Of a stretch of 64,000 nucleotides of DNA, positions 1 to 9,751 are shown piece after piece. The translations under genes and the position numbers were made by a program. Position 1 is the first letter of the stretch; the number at the start of each line of letters is the position of its first letter. Under the pieces are notes generated by a model. The model ran no database searches, was not told the origin of the DNA, and was given only the letters and a program-made list of their open reading frames with translations. Location of the stretch: NCBI GenBank assembly GCA_963830885.1, contig CAWHOA010000020.1, forward strand, positions 19,421 through 83,420, written 5' to 3'. Source of the stretch: JAIBJN01 sp963830885. GTDB lineage: Bacteria; Actinomycetota; Thermoleophilia; Gaiellales; Gaiellaceae.

Positions 1-175
1 TCGGCGGTCTGAGGACGCGGCGGTCGGGGCACACGATCGAGCGTACGACCGTTCGCGGCGAGGGAAATCCATGGCGCTGTCCGGCGATCTGGCAGCGAGC
101 GGTCGGGGCCATTCGTGACACGCCCGGTGCCAGGCACCCGGACGTGGCCGCGGTGGACGCTTTCAGGCTTGTCGT
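1..175. other. Upstream edge, no gene assigned
   Basis: A TGA at 10-12 could end a gene lying off the left edge, but too little is present to identify it. The rest reads as a non-coding region ahead of mreB. Confidence 0.3.
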
Positions 176-181
176 TACACT
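176..181 (+). promoter_or_regulatory. -10-like box (TACACT) of mreB
   Basis: TACACT lies 13 nt before the ATG at 195. It argues for that start, because a GTG at 144 would lie upstream of the box. No convincing -35 element is visible. Confidence 0.5.
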
Positions 182-194
182 CATCGAGGTCTTC

Positions 195-1244
<1,050 letters not shown>

Positions 1245-1286
1245 AACGCACGCCTGCTGCCGGTTCACGCACGCCGGGCGATTCAC

Positions 1287-1292
1287 TACACT
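1287..1292 (+). promoter_or_regulatory. -10-like box (TACACT) of mreC
   Basis: TACACT sits 12 nt before the GTG start of mreC in the 60-nt gap after mreB, so mreCD-mrdA-rodA may have a promoter separate from mreB. Confidence 0.45.
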
Positions 1293-1304
1293 GGTCTCGT
1301 TCCC

Positions 1305-2312
1305 GTGCCTCGGCAACGAACAGCACGGCTTCCAGTGCTGGACGCTCCCGTCCGGCGCGGTGACGGCCCTCCCTCGCGACCGGGACGCGCTTTCAGAGCG
1401 CGGCTCGTCGCGGCTGTCCTCGTGCTCGTGTCGCTCGGCCTGATCACCGTCTACTTCCGGGAGGCGAACGACGGCCCCCTGCACGCCGCCCAGCGCATCG
1501 GCGTGTCCGTCCTCATGCCCTTCGAGGTCGCCGGCGAGCGCGTCGCCCGGCCGTTCCGTGACGGCTGGGCGTGGATGTCCGACCTCCTCGATGCCAAGGA
1601 CGAGAACGAGGAGCTGCGCCAGGAGAACGAGGAGCTCCGTCGTGAGGTGATCGAGGCCCGCTCGGCGGCTCGGGAGCTCGAGCTTCAAGGCACGATCGCC
1701 GCCTACATCTCCGGCCCCCGCTTCCCGACCGACTTCGAGCCCGTGGTCGCGCGCATCATCGGTCGGCCGCCCACGCCCTACCAGCAGGAAGTGATCGTCT
1801 CGGCGGGCTCGGACGACGGCATCCGCAGGAACGCGCCGGTCGTGTCGGAGGAAGGCAACCTCGTGGGCAAGGTCACCGACGTGACCGACTCGACGGCTCG
1901 GATCACCCTGATCACGGACCAGTCGAGCTCGGTCTCCGCCGTCGTGGACGAGACCGAGGCTTCAGGCGTCGTCAGGCACGGCGCGAGCGCGTCTTCGCTC
2001 ATCCTCGACCGCGTCGAGAAGGACGAGATGGTCGAGGAGCGCAACACCGTGATCACGGCAGGGTGGACGACCGACCGGTTCGAGTCGCTCTTCCCGCCAG
2101 GGATCCCGATCGGCGTCGTCGAGTCCGTCGGCCAGCAGGACGTCGACCTCTTCAAGCGGATCCAGATCGCGCCGCTCGTCGACTTCGACTCGCTCGCCGC
2201 GGTGGTCGTCCTGATCGAGAAGGAGCGCCCCGCGCAGAGCCGGCAGAACACTGGCCAGGGCCAGCAGGGGAACGGCGCCGGGAGGCGGCAGGAGACGACG
2301 TCGCGGCCGTGA
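1305..2312 (+). CDS. mreC: Rod-shape determining protein MreC
   Basis: 335 residues. MreC is a bitopic scaffold linking MreB to MreD, PBP2 and RodA in the periplasm. A basic N-terminal segment is followed by one membrane helix (about residues 32-48), a heptad-type coiled coil rich in E, L and N (about 98-125) and the paired beta-barrel MreC domain (about 135-310). The last 25 residues are a Q/G/R-rich tail. The stop overlaps the mreD start (GTGA), so the two are translationally coupled. Confidence 0.94.
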   Translation: MPRQRTARLPVLDAPVRRGDGPPSRPGRAFRARLVAAVLVLVSLGLITVYFREANDGPLHAAQRIGVSVLMPFEVAGERVARPFRDGWAWMSDLLDAKDENEELRQENEELRREVIEARSAARELELQGTIAAYISGPRFPTDFEPVVARIIGRPPTPYQQEVIVSAGSDDGIRRNAPVVSEEGNLVGKVTDVTDSTARITLITDQSSSVSAVVDETEASGVVRHGASASSLILDRVEKDEMVEERNTVITAGWTTDRFESLFPPGIPIGVVESVGQQDVDLFKRIQIAPLVDFDSLAAVVVLIEKERPAQSRQNTGQGQQGNGAGRRQETTSRP

Positions 2313-2830
2313 GCGCTCTCGATCCCCTGAAGGCGGGAGGGCTCGTCCTACTCGCTGCGCTCGTTCAGATCTCGCTGGCCGAATGGATCGAGATCGGCGA
2401 GGGTCACCCGGACGTCGTCCTCGTCACGCTGGTCGCGGTCTCGCTCCTGCGCGGGCCGATGTACGGCTCGGTTCTCGGGTTCTTGGCCGGTCTCGTGCTC
2501 GACACCGCCTCGTTCGGGACGTTCGGCCTGACCTCGCTCCTGCTCACCGTGATCGGCTACGCGACCGGCCGCTTCGGCGAGGCGACGACCCGCTCGTCCG
2601 CGCACCCGCTCCTGATCGCGGTCGCGCTCGCGTCGATCGGCTTCACCCTCGGCTCCGCCGTCCTCCACTTCATGCTCGGCGTCTCGATCCCCGCCTCGCA
2701 GCTCTTCCTCGCCGTCCTCCTGCCGGGCCTGGCGTTCAACCTGCTCCTTGCCTATCCGCTCTACGCGCTCTGCGCCCGCATCCTGCCGCCGAGCCTGGTC
2801 GTGCGCCGGGAGGTGAAGCCGGCTGTCTAG
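2309..2830 (+). CDS. mreD: Rod-shape determining protein MreD
   Basis: 173 residues, nearly all in membrane helices (roughly five), as expected for MreD, the integral membrane partner of MreC. The GTG start overlaps the mreC stop. Identity rests on size, hydrophobic profile and invariant position between mreC and the PBP2 gene; MreD proteins are poorly conserved in sequence. Confidence 0.88.
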   Translation: MSALDPLKAGGLVLLAALVQISLAEWIEIGEGHPDVVLVTLVAVSLLRGPMYGSVLGFLAGLVLDTASFGTFGLTSLLLTVIGYATGRFGEATTRSSAHPLLIAVALASIGFTLGSAVLHFMLGVSIPASQLFLAVLLPGLAFNLLLAYPLYALCARILPPSLVVRREVKPAV

Positions 2831-2834
2831 CACG

Positions 2835-4808
2835 GTGAACGACCACGGCCGCCGGCCCGGCTTCCTGCCTCCCGACCCGCGCGTCGAGGAGCCCTACCGC
2901 TTCAACCCCCAGATGGCGCTGCGCGTCGGCATCCTCGGCGTTCTCGCGGTGGTCGTCTTCTGCGCGCTCTTCTTCCGCCTGTGGGCGCTGCAGGTGATCT
3001 CCGGCGAGCGCTATCTGGAGAACGCGAACAACAACCAGATCCGCAGCTTCGGCGTGGCCGCGCCGCGCGGCTCGATCGTCGACCGTGACGGAGACACGCT
3101 CGTCTCCAACAAGCCGGGCACGCAGATACAGATCTGGCCGGCGGCCCTCGAGCGGCTCCCCGTCGAGGAGCGTGACGCGATGCTGCGTCGCCTGGCGCGG
3201 CTGCTCGAGCTCAAGGTGCCCGCCGTCCGCGACAAGGTCGAGGAGCGCCTGGAGAGCGACCCGCTCACTCCCGTCACGATCGACACGAGCGTGGGCGAGC
3301 TCAAGACCGCCTACCTGATGGAGCATCAGGGCGACTTCCCCGGCGTCCAGATCACCGAGACGTACCTGCGGAGCTACGAGCAAGGGGTCCTGGCCCCGCA
3401 CATCCTCGGCTACGTCGGCGAGATCGACGCCGAGCAGCTCGAGGCGAAGGCCGATCAGGGCTACCGGTCGGGCGACCGCATCGGGAAGACCGGGATCGAG
3501 GCCGTCTACGACACGTACCTGCGCGGGGTGCGCGGCGAGGGGCGCGTGTTCGTCGACGCACTCGGCCGGATCACGAGCGAGCGCGAGTTCAGCCAGCTGC
3601 CCGAGCCCGGCGACAACATCCGGCTGACGATCGACGCCGACCTCCAACGCGCCTCCGAGGAGGCGCTGGAGTACGGGATCCGCCTGGCGCACGACCAGGA
3701 CGAGTGGGCCGCGGACGGGGGCGCGCTCGTCGCGCTGGACGTGAACACCGGGGAGATCCTCGCCCTGGCCTCCAACCCGACGTTCGACCCGGGCATCTAC
3801 GTCGGCCGCGTCGAGGAGAAGGACCTGAAGGCGCTCGCAGCCAAGAGCGCGAACCACCCGACGCTGAACCGCGCCGTCGCCGGCCTCTACCCGCCCGGCT
3901 CCACGTTCAAGCCGTTCGTCGCGCTCGCGGCGCTGGAGGAGGGTCTGCTCGGGCGGGACGAGTACATCCAGTGCACCGGCGAGGAGGTCATCGACGGGCA
4001 GACCTTCTCCAACTGGGATCCGTACAAGAACGAGCCCATGACCGTCTCGACCGCGCTCGCCAACTCCTGCGACACCTTCTTCTACAACGTCGCCCTCCGC
4101 TTCTACGAGCGGAAGGACTCGCCGCTGCAGCGCTGGTCGCGCGCGATGGGCTTCGGCGCGGGCACCGGGATCGATCTGGGGCCGGAGGCGGAGGGGCTCG
4201 TGCCGACGCCGGCCTGGCGGCGGAGGACGTTCAAGACCGAGATCGACAAGATCTGGACGAGCGGCGACTCCGTCCAGCTCGCCATCGGCCAGGGCGACCT
4301 GCTCGTCAGCCCGCTGCAGATGACGCGGGCCTACGCGATGATCGCCAACGGCGGGAAACTCGTGGAGCCGCACCTCGTCAAGAGCGTCGAGGAGCCGCGA
4401 AACGAGGGCGAGCCGCCGGTCGTGCTGCGCCCGTACACGCCGAAGCCCGCGCGCGAGCTCGGCCTCGACCCGAACGGGGTGCAGGTCGTCCAGCAGGCGC
4501 TGTACGACGCGACGCACGCGACCTACGGCACGTCACAGGCGGTCTTCGGCAGCTTCCCGGTGCCGATTGCCGGCAAGACCGGCACGGCCGAGAAGTTCGT
4601 CACGCTCCCCGGCTTCGAGGGTCTCCGCGACCAGTCGTGGTGGTGCGGCTACGGGCCCTACGAGGCGCCCGAGATCGCCGTCTGCGCCCTGATCGAGAAC
4701 GGTGGGCACGGCGGCACCGCGGCGGCGCCGACCGCCCTGAAGGTCTTCGAGAAGTACTTCAACGTCGAGCCGGGCAGCTACAGCGCCGTGGTCCAGCAAA
4801 GCGACTAG
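2835..4808 (+). CDS. mrdA: Penicillin-binding protein 2 (elongasome transpeptidase)
   Basis: 657 residues. Cross-links peptidoglycan stem peptides during elongation together with RodA. One N-terminal membrane helix (about 29-49), a pedestal/dimerisation domain, then the transpeptidase domain with the active-site STFK at about 356-359 (catalytic Ser356), the second motif SCD at 411-413 (E. coli PBP2 has a comparable S-x-D) and KTG at 581-583. The GTG start follows mreD by 4 nt, and rodA follows closely, so the pair is co-transcribed. Confidence 0.95.
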   Translation: MNDHGRRPGFLPPDPRVEEPYRFNPQMALRVGILGVLAVVVFCALFFRLWALQVISGERYLENANNNQIRSFGVAAPRGSIVDRDGDTLVSNKPGTQIQIWPAALERLPVEERDAMLRRLARLLELKVPAVRDKVEERLESDPLTPVTIDTSVGELKTAYLMEHQGDFPGVQITETYLRSYEQGVLAPHILGYVGEIDAEQLEAKADQGYRSGDRIGKTGIEAVYDTYLRGVRGEGRVFVDALGRITSEREFSQLPEPGDNIRLTIDADLQRASEEALEYGIRLAHDQDEWAADGGALVALDVNTGEILALASNPTFDPGIYVGRVEEKDLKALAAKSANHPTLNRAVAGLYPPGSTFKPFVALAALEEGLLGRDEYIQCTGEEVIDGQTFSNWDPYKNEPMTVSTALANSCDTFFYNVALRFYERKDSPLQRWSRAMGFGAGTGIDLGPEAEGLVPTPAWRRRTFKTEIDKIWTSGDSVQLAIGQGDLLVSPLQMTRAYAMIANGGKLVEPHLVKSVEEPRNEGEPPVVLRPYTPKPARELGLDPNGVQVVQQALYDATHATYGTSQAVFGSFPVPIAGKTGTAEKFVTLPGFEGLRDQSWWCGYGPYEAPEIAVCALIENGGHGGTAAAPTALKVFEKYFNVEPGSYSAVVQQSD

Positions 4809-4820
4809 ACACCCCTCCAG

Positions 4821-6005
4821 ATGGCCACCCCCGTCACCCGCGTCCACCAGCCCACCCGCGCGCAGGCCTTCGCCTGGGAGCTCGGCGCGTTCCTGCGCCA
4901 CCTCGACTACCTGCTGCTCGCGGCCACCGGCGGCCTGCTCGCCTACGGGCTCTGGGTGCTCGAGTCCGTGACGCAGAACGACGTTGCGGGCGACCCCGGT
5001 TACTACGTCTTCCGGCAGACGATCTACGTCGTCGCCGGCGTCCTGCTCCTCGCCGCGGTCGCGGCCGTCGACCCGAACGTGTACCGCCGTGTCCGCTGGC
5101 CGCTCTACGGCGCCGTCATCGTCCTGCTCATCGCCGTGTTCGTCCTGGCCGAGGAGGTGCGCGGCTCGAGGCGCTGGATCCAGATCGGCTTCTTCAACTT
5201 CCAGCCGTCCGAGCTCGGGAAGATCGTCCTCATCGTCGTGCTCGCGGGGTTCGTCGCCGAGCGCCGGCACCGGCTGGCGGAGTGGGGGACGACGCTGGGC
5301 GTGATCGGGCTCGCCGCGCCGCTCATGGCGCTGGTCTTCAAAGAGCCCGACTTCGGCACGACGCTGATCTACGCGGCCATCGTCCTGGGCGCGCTCTTCT
5401 TCGGCGGGACCCCGTGGCGGCACCTCGCCGTGCTGGCGATCATCGCCGGGCTCGTCGCGGGCGCCCTCCTCTGGTTCCTGCCTTCGGCCGGGATCGAGGT
5501 CCTCGAGCCGTACCAGCGCGAGCGGCTGACCGGGTTCGTGGACCCGGACATCGACCCGAGCGGGTCGACCTACAACGTCAACCAGTCCATCACCGCGGTG
5601 GGATCGGGCGGCTTCGACGGTCGCGGCGCCGACAACGCGACCCAGACGAAGTTCAACTACCTGCCCGAGCACTCGACGGACTTCATCTTCTCCTCGCTCG
5701 CCGAGCAGCGGGGCTTCATGGGCGCCGCCATCCTGCTCCTCCTCTACGGGATCGTCATCTGGCGCGGGACGAAGATCGTGGCGGTGGCGAAGGACCTCTA
5801 CTCCGCGATTCTCGCCGGAACGGTCGTGTTCGCGCTCCTCATCCAGCTCTTCATCAACGTCGGGATGACCATCGGGATCGCGCCCGTGACCGGCATCCCG
5901 CTCCCGCTCGTCTCCTACGGCGGCAGCTCGCTCCTGACGACGCTCATCCTCATCGGGCTGCTCGAGGCGGTCCACGTCCGCGGTCGCCTGGCGGGCACCC
6001 GGTAG
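4821..6005 (+). CDS. rodA: RodA peptidoglycan glycosyltransferase (SEDS family)
   Basis: 394 residues with about ten membrane helices. SEDS proteins polymerise lipid II into glycan strands; RodA is the partner of PBP2 encoded directly upstream. Family signatures visible include the FQPSELGK segment near residue 130, KEPDFGTT near residue 175 and the C-terminal GIPLPLVSYGGSS motif near residue 360. Its TAG stop overlaps the -10-like box of the next gene. Confidence 0.95.
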   Translation: MATPVTRVHQPTRAQAFAWELGAFLRHLDYLLLAATGGLLAYGLWVLESVTQNDVAGDPGYYVFRQTIYVVAGVLLLAAVAAVDPNVYRRVRWPLYGAVIVLLIAVFVLAEEVRGSRRWIQIGFFNFQPSELGKIVLIVVLAGFVAERRHRLAEWGTTLGVIGLAAPLMALVFKEPDFGTTLIYAAIVLGALFFGGTPWRHLAVLAIIAGLVAGALLWFLPSAGIEVLEPYQRERLTGFVDPDIDPSGSTYNVNQSITAVGSGGFDGRGADNATQTKFNYLPEHSTDFIFSSLAEQRGFMGAAILLLLYGIVIWRGTKIVAVAKDLYSAILAGTVVFALLIQLFINVGMTIGIAPVTGIPLPLVSYGGSSLLTTLILIGLLEAVHVRGRLAGTR

Positions 6006-6008
6006 CGT
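6003..6008 (+). promoter_or_regulatory. -10-like box (TAGCGT) before the DUF697 gene
   Basis: TAGCGT, whose TAG is the rodA stop codon, lies 10 nt before the ATG at 6019. This suggests a transcript with almost no leader. Confidence 0.4.
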
Positions 6009-6018
6009 TCCCGAAGCC

Positions 6019-6867
6019 ATGCCCAAGCTCCCGCTCAGCCCCACCTCGGTGTGGAGCGTCGTCAAGGAGATGCGCGTCGGCGACGAGGACCTGCGCCCGC
6101 TCCTCGTCGGCGGGGCGCCGGAGCAGGCACGGGCGATCCACGCCGCGCTCGCCGAGGGGGCCGAGCCCGACGCCGTCCGCGATCTCTCCGGCAAGACGCC
6201 GACCGCGTACGACCTCGAGGGCGCCGACGTGCTCGTCTGGGCCGTCGCCGGCGAGGCTGCGGGCGAGGAGGACGAGAAGGTTTTCCAGCTGGCCGGGCGC
6301 AAGCGCGTCGGCACCGTCTGTGTCGTCGCAGGTGCGTCGCCGGACGACCCGCCCAGCTTCCCGTACGTGCTCGACACGGACGTGATCGTGGTCCCGGCCG
6401 GGGCGCCGCTCCCGGTCGAGAAGATCGCCGAGCGCGTCGCCGATCGTGCGGGGGAAGGCTCCCACCTCCTCGCTCGAAGGATTCCGGCGCTGCGGAAGCC
6501 CGTCGGAGACGCGATCGTCAAGCACTTCGCGCGCCAGAACGGCGTCCTGGGGGTGGCCATCTTCATTCCGGGCGCCGACTTCCCGGTACTTACGCTGAAC
6601 CAGATCCGCATGGTGCTCCGCCTCGCCGCCGCACACGGTGAGGAACTCGACCGCGAGCGTGCCTTCGAGGTCCTCTCGGTAATCGCCGCCGGGCTCGGCT
6701 TCCGCACCGTCGCCCGCCACCTCGTCGGCGCCGTCCCGGGCTTCGGCTGGGCGGTCAAGGGCGGCATCGCGTACGGCGCGACCTTCGCAGTCGGCGAGGC
6801 GGCCACCGCCTACTTTGCAGCGGGTGGCACGAGGGCGATCGAGCGGTCCGTCCGGTCCCGGTCCTAG
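6019..6867 (+). CDS. DUF697 (YcjF-like) membrane-associated protein
   Basis: 282 residues. The C-terminal half (about 160-270) carries the DUF697 signature, an LTLNQIRMVLRLAAAHGEEL segment followed by glycine-rich amphipathic helices that probably associate with the membrane. The N-terminal 150 residues look like a degenerate nucleotide-binding-like fold without a P-loop. DUF697 domains are often joined to GTPases; no GTPase motif is seen here. Function unknown. It follows the elongasome operon but probably has its own promoter. Confidence 0.75.
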   Translation: MPKLPLSPTSVWSVVKEMRVGDEDLRPLLVGGAPEQARAIHAALAEGAEPDAVRDLSGKTPTAYDLEGADVLVWAVAGEAAGEEDEKVFQLAGRKRVGTVCVVAGASPDDPPSFPYVLDTDVIVVPAGAPLPVEKIAERVADRAGEGSHLLARRIPALRKPVGDAIVKHFARQNGVLGVAIFIPGADFPVLTLNQIRMVLRLAAAHGEELDRERAFEVLSVIAAGLGFRTVARHLVGAVPGFGWAVKGGIAYGATFAVGEAATAYFAAGGTRAIERSVRSRS

Positions 6868-6870
6868 CCT
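6865..6870 (+). promoter_or_regulatory. -10-like box (TAGCCT) before the 64-residue gene
   Basis: TAGCCT begins with the stop codon of the DUF697 gene and ends 8 nt before the ATG at 6879, a spacing expected of a leaderless transcript. Confidence 0.4.
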
Positions 6871-6878
6871 TTCCGCGC

Positions 6879-7073
6879 ATGGAGAGGGAAGAACGCTACG
6901 AGGCGCTCCTCATCGAGGAGGCCGACGCCTGGTTCGAGTATCTCGAGGCGACCCAGGCGGAGGCCGCGACGGGGCGCTACGACGAGGTCGAGCCCTGGGC
7001 CTGGGCCCGGCTGAACCAGCGCCTGCGAGCCGTGGAGCGCAAGCGCCGGAGCCTCAGCCCAGCGGCCGCGTAG
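6879..7073 (+). CDS. Small conserved-looking hypothetical protein
   Basis: 64 residues, acidic N-terminus and basic C-terminus, predicted helical, with many aromatic residues (three Trp, three Tyr, one Phe). No known domain is recognised. Support for being a gene: ATG start 8 nt after a -10-like box, strong third-position GC, and a position only 11 nt after the DUF697 gene. Function unknown. Confidence 0.55.
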   Translation: MEREERYEALLIEEADAWFEYLEATQAEAATGRYDEVEPWAWARLNQRLRAVERKRRSLSPAAA

Positions 7074-7098
7074 TTGGGAGGCCTCGCCGGAGCGCCGG

Positions 7099-7240
7099 CT
7101 GTGCCGCCGGGCCGCGCTGCTCGCCCCGAAGACTGCGTCCTCGGTCGCGCCCGTAGCCTCCGGCGACGAACGCTCCCTTCGTCCTTGTTTCGGAACGACC
7201 ATCGCACCCCGACGACGAGCAACGCTCCGGCGATGCCTCC
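7099..7240 (+). repeat. 142-bp dispersed repeat, copy 1
   Basis: Aligns without gaps to 10494-10635 (same strand) and, partially, to 14996-15092 on the other strand. It carries an imperfect 7-bp hairpin (7152-7158 with 7162-7168, loop TCC, one mismatch) and two related CTGCGTCCT-like direct repeats on either side. It fills most of the 320-nt gap between the 64-residue gene and rng. Confidence 0.85.
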
Positions 7241-7251
7241 AGGGCGGCTGC

Positions 7252-7257
7252 TACCCT
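7252..7257 (+). promoter_or_regulatory. -10-like box (TACCCT) of rng
   Basis: TACCCT just after repeat copy 1 predicts a start of transcription near 7265, giving rng a leader of about 130 nt. An ATG at 7265 opens a 78-codon frame overlapping rng, which may be chance. Confidence 0.35.
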
Positions 7258-7347
7258 GAGGCAGATGCGCATGGACGGTCCAGCCCCGAGTGGGGCAGTC
7301 GAAGTCCGGCGCGGAGATCACATGAGATTTGAGGCAGACACCCTGCG

Positions 7348-7367
7348 GCTCGGCCAGCCGGCCGAGC
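7348..7367 (+). promoter_or_regulatory. Perfect 8-bp hairpin in the rng leader
   Basis: GCTCGGCC (7348-7355) pairs perfectly with GGCCGAGC (7360-7367) around a 4-nt loop, about 14 nt before the AAAGGAG ribosome binding site of rng. In E. coli the rne leader folds and mediates autoregulation by RNase E; a similar role here is an inference from position. Confidence 0.45.
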
Positions 7368-7397
7368 GCGGCGTGCGCCCGAAAGGAGTCCAACGAC

Positions 7398-9710
7398 GTG
7401 AAATGGTTTCGCCTGAGGAAGCGCGAGGAGGCGGCGCCGGCCGAGGCCGCCGCTCCTGCGACGCTCGAGCAGGAAGGCCCGGCTCGGCCCGACGCGGCTG
7501 AGTCGGAGCGCAAGCCGCCGGCACGCCGCCGCCGTGGGAGCCGCGGCGGGCGCGGCCGGAGCAAGAAGAAGACGACCGACGGGGCCGTCGCCGAGCCGGA
7601 GGCGCCGGCAGTCCCGGCGAAGCCGAGGCAGGGCCCGCGGCCGAAGAAAACCGGCGGCCCGGCCAAGGAGCGGTCGCGCGAGGAGCCGAAGCGCGAGCAG
7701 CGGCGGCGGGCACCCGCGCGCAAGCCGGCCCCGGCGCGCATCGTCGTGCCGGACGTCAAGAAGGAGATCCTGGTCTCCGTCGAGGTGCTCGAGCAGACGG
7801 TCGCCGTCGTCGAGGACGGACAGGTCGCGGAGGTCTATCTCGGCCGTCCCTCGCACCGGTCGATCGCCGGGAACATCTACAAGGGCGTCGTCGACAACGT
7901 CCTGCCGGGCATGGAGGCGTCATTCGTCGACGTCGGCCTCGGCCGCAACGGCTTCCTCTACGTGGACGAGATCGTCGTGCCCGAGCTCGAGGGCAAGCGC
8001 CACGGCAAGCGCATCCAGGAGCTCATCTCCCGCGGCCAGGAAGTCCTCGTCCAGGCCGTCAAGGACCCGATGGGCACCAAGGGGGCGCGCCTCACGACCG
8101 AGATCTCGCTCCCCGGCCGCTTCCTCGTCTACACGCCGTACGGCGACGGGATCGGTGTCTCGCGCCGGCTGGAGGACGACGAGCGCGAGCGCCTCAAGGC
8201 GATCTGCAAGGGCCTCGAGCTCCCCGAGGGCGGTTTGATCGTCCGCACCGCCGCCGAGGGCGCCTCCGAGGAGGAGCTCTCCGGCGACCTCAAGCTCCTG
8301 CTGAAGCTCTGGTCGACCATCCGCGGTCGCGCCGGCAGGACGAAGGCGCCGGCACTCGTCTACCAGGAGGCCGAGCTTCCGCTCCGGATCGTGCGCGACC
8401 TCTTCATCCGCGACTTCAAGCGCGTGGTCGTCGACCACGAGCGCACCTACCGGAAGATCGTGGCCTACCTGAAGCGCACGTCGCCCGAGCTCGCCGCGCG
8501 GGTCGAGCGCTACAGCGGCAAGGAGCCGCTCCTCGAGAAGTCCGGCGTCGCCGAGGCGATCAACTCGACGCTCTCCCGCCGCGTCGACCTTCCCTCGGGC
8601 GGCTATCTGATCTTCGACTACGCGGAGGCGTTCACGGTCATCGACGTGAACACCGGGCGCTTCGTCGGCGGCCGCGGAAAGGCGTCGAACGCCAGGCTCG
8701 AGGACACGATCACCAAGAACAACCTCGAGGCCGTCACCGAGGTCGTGCGCCAGCTCCGGCTGCGCGACGTCGGCGGGATCATCGTCATCGACTTCATCGA
8801 CATGGCGAACCCGAAGAACCGCCAGCTCGTCGAGAACGCGTTCGAGGCCGAGCTGGCCCGCGACCGGACGAAGACGTACGTCGTCGAGATCTCACCGCTC
8901 GGCCTGGTCGAGATGACGCGCCAGAACGTCACCGACGGCCCGCGCGAGATCCTCACCGACAAGTGTCCGACGTGCGCGTCGACGGGCGTCGTCGTCTCCG
9001 CCGAGACGCGCGCGGTCGAGGTCGAGCGGAAGCTCCGCGCGCACATCGCCGCCACGAAGGCCGAGGCCTTCGTGGTCGAGCTGCACTCCGACGTCGCCGC
9101 GATCCTCGTCGGCCCGAACGGCGAGCACCTGGAGGAGCTGGAGAAGGAGACGGGCAGGCGCTTCGCCTTCAAGACGAAGAAGTCGTTCCGCCTCGATCGC
9201 TTCGGGATCCTGGCCGAAGGCAAGGCCGCCGAGATCGAGGGCCTGACGCCGAAGCCGGCACGCGCCAGGGCCGGCGCTCGGCCGCGCAAGGCCCCCGTCG
9301 AGGCCGTGGTCGCGCTGGACGAGACGCTGATCGAGGGCGTCGAGGAGGCAGCGGAGCCCGCGGTCGAGCCGGCTGCGTCGGCCGAGGCCGCCGCCGACGG
9401 CGACCAGCCGGCCGAGACGCCGAAGAAGAAGACGCGCCGCGGCTCGCGCGGCGGCCGCGGCCGTAAGAAGAAGGCCCCGGTCGATGGGACGACGCCCAAG
9501 GCCGCCGCGGACGAAGCCGGGCCGGAGGAGGCTCCCGAGCCGGTCGAGGAGGTCGCGGAGCTTCCCGAGCCGAGCGCCAACGGCGAGGCCCCCGCCGAGG
9601 AGAAGCCAAAGAAGAAGACGAGGAGGGGCTCGCGCGGCGGGCGGAGACGCAAGAAGAAGCCCGCGGAGGGCGCCGCCGAGCCGATTGCGACCGCGGAGGA
9701 CGCTGGCTAG
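7398..9710 (+). CDS. rng: Ribonuclease E/G family endoribonuclease
   Basis: 770 residues. Cleaves single-stranded A/U-rich RNA in mRNA decay and rRNA or tRNA maturation. An embedded S1 RNA-binding domain begins near residue 125; the DNase I-like catalytic core has Asp416 (in VIDVNTGRF) and Asp465 (in VIDFIDM); the zinc-link Cys pair is C523-P-T-C526. Three near-identical basic modules (RRGSRGGRGR flanked by Lys) occur at about 41-58, 675-692 and 737-753, set in Ala/Glu/Pro-rich linkers, resembling degradosome or RNA-anchoring tails. The GTG at 7398 is chosen because AAAGGAG lies 10 nt upstream; the longer frame from 7329 is not supported. Confidence 0.93.
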   Translation: MKWFRLRKREEAAPAEAAAPATLEQEGPARPDAAESERKPPARRRRGSRGGRGRSKKKTTDGAVAEPEAPAVPAKPRQGPRPKKTGGPAKERSREEPKREQRRRAPARKPAPARIVVPDVKKEILVSVEVLEQTVAVVEDGQVAEVYLGRPSHRSIAGNIYKGVVDNVLPGMEASFVDVGLGRNGFLYVDEIVVPELEGKRHGKRIQELISRGQEVLVQAVKDPMGTKGARLTTEISLPGRFLVYTPYGDGIGVSRRLEDDERERLKAICKGLELPEGGLIVRTAAEGASEEELSGDLKLLLKLWSTIRGRAGRTKAPALVYQEAELPLRIVRDLFIRDFKRVVVDHERTYRKIVAYLKRTSPELAARVERYSGKEPLLEKSGVAEAINSTLSRRVDLPSGGYLIFDYAEAFTVIDVNTGRFVGGRGKASNARLEDTITKNNLEAVTEVVRQLRLRDVGGIIVIDFIDMANPKNRQLVENAFEAELARDRTKTYVVEISPLGLVEMTRQNVTDGPREILTDKCPTCASTGVVVSAETRAVEVERKLRAHIAATKAEAFVVELHSDVAAILVGPNGEHLEELEKETGRRFAFKTKKSFRLDRFGILAEGKAAEIEGLTPKPARARAGARPRKAPVEAVVALDETLIEGVEEAAEPAVEPAASAEAAADGDQPAETPKKKTRRGSRGGRGRKKKAPVDGTTPKAAADEAGPEEAPEPVEEVAELPEPSANGEAPAEEKPKKKTRRGSRGGRRRKKKPAEGAAEPIATAEDAG

Positions 9711-9739
9711 ACTGTCTGCCGCAGCGGGCGAGGCCCGCT
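9708..9739 (+). promoter_or_regulatory. -10-like box and leader hairpin of rplU
   Basis: TAGACT at 9708-9713 includes the rng stop codon. Ten bases later AGCGGGC (9723-9729) pairs with GCCCGCT (9733-9739). The hairpin sits in the predicted rplU leader; it could be an L21 autoregulatory site or a weak rng terminator. No long T-tract follows. Confidence 0.4.
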
Positions 9740-9751
9740 CGTTTCCTGTCT

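Noticed and set aside
144..194. MreB start at GTG 144
   Set aside because: The -10-like box at 176-181 and GAGG before ATG 195 place the start downstream.
2736..6806. Very long open frames antisense or out of frame to mrdA and rodA (593-893 codons)
   Set aside because: They are a by-product of high GC at third positions; they are Arg/Pro/Ala-rich with no domain, and the other frame encodes complete conserved proteins.
7265..7501. 78-codon frame in the rng leader starting right after a -10-like box
   Set aside because: It overlaps the rng start out of frame and has no recognisable protein features; the rng start with AAAGGAG is much stronger. Kept only as a note in the promoter entry.
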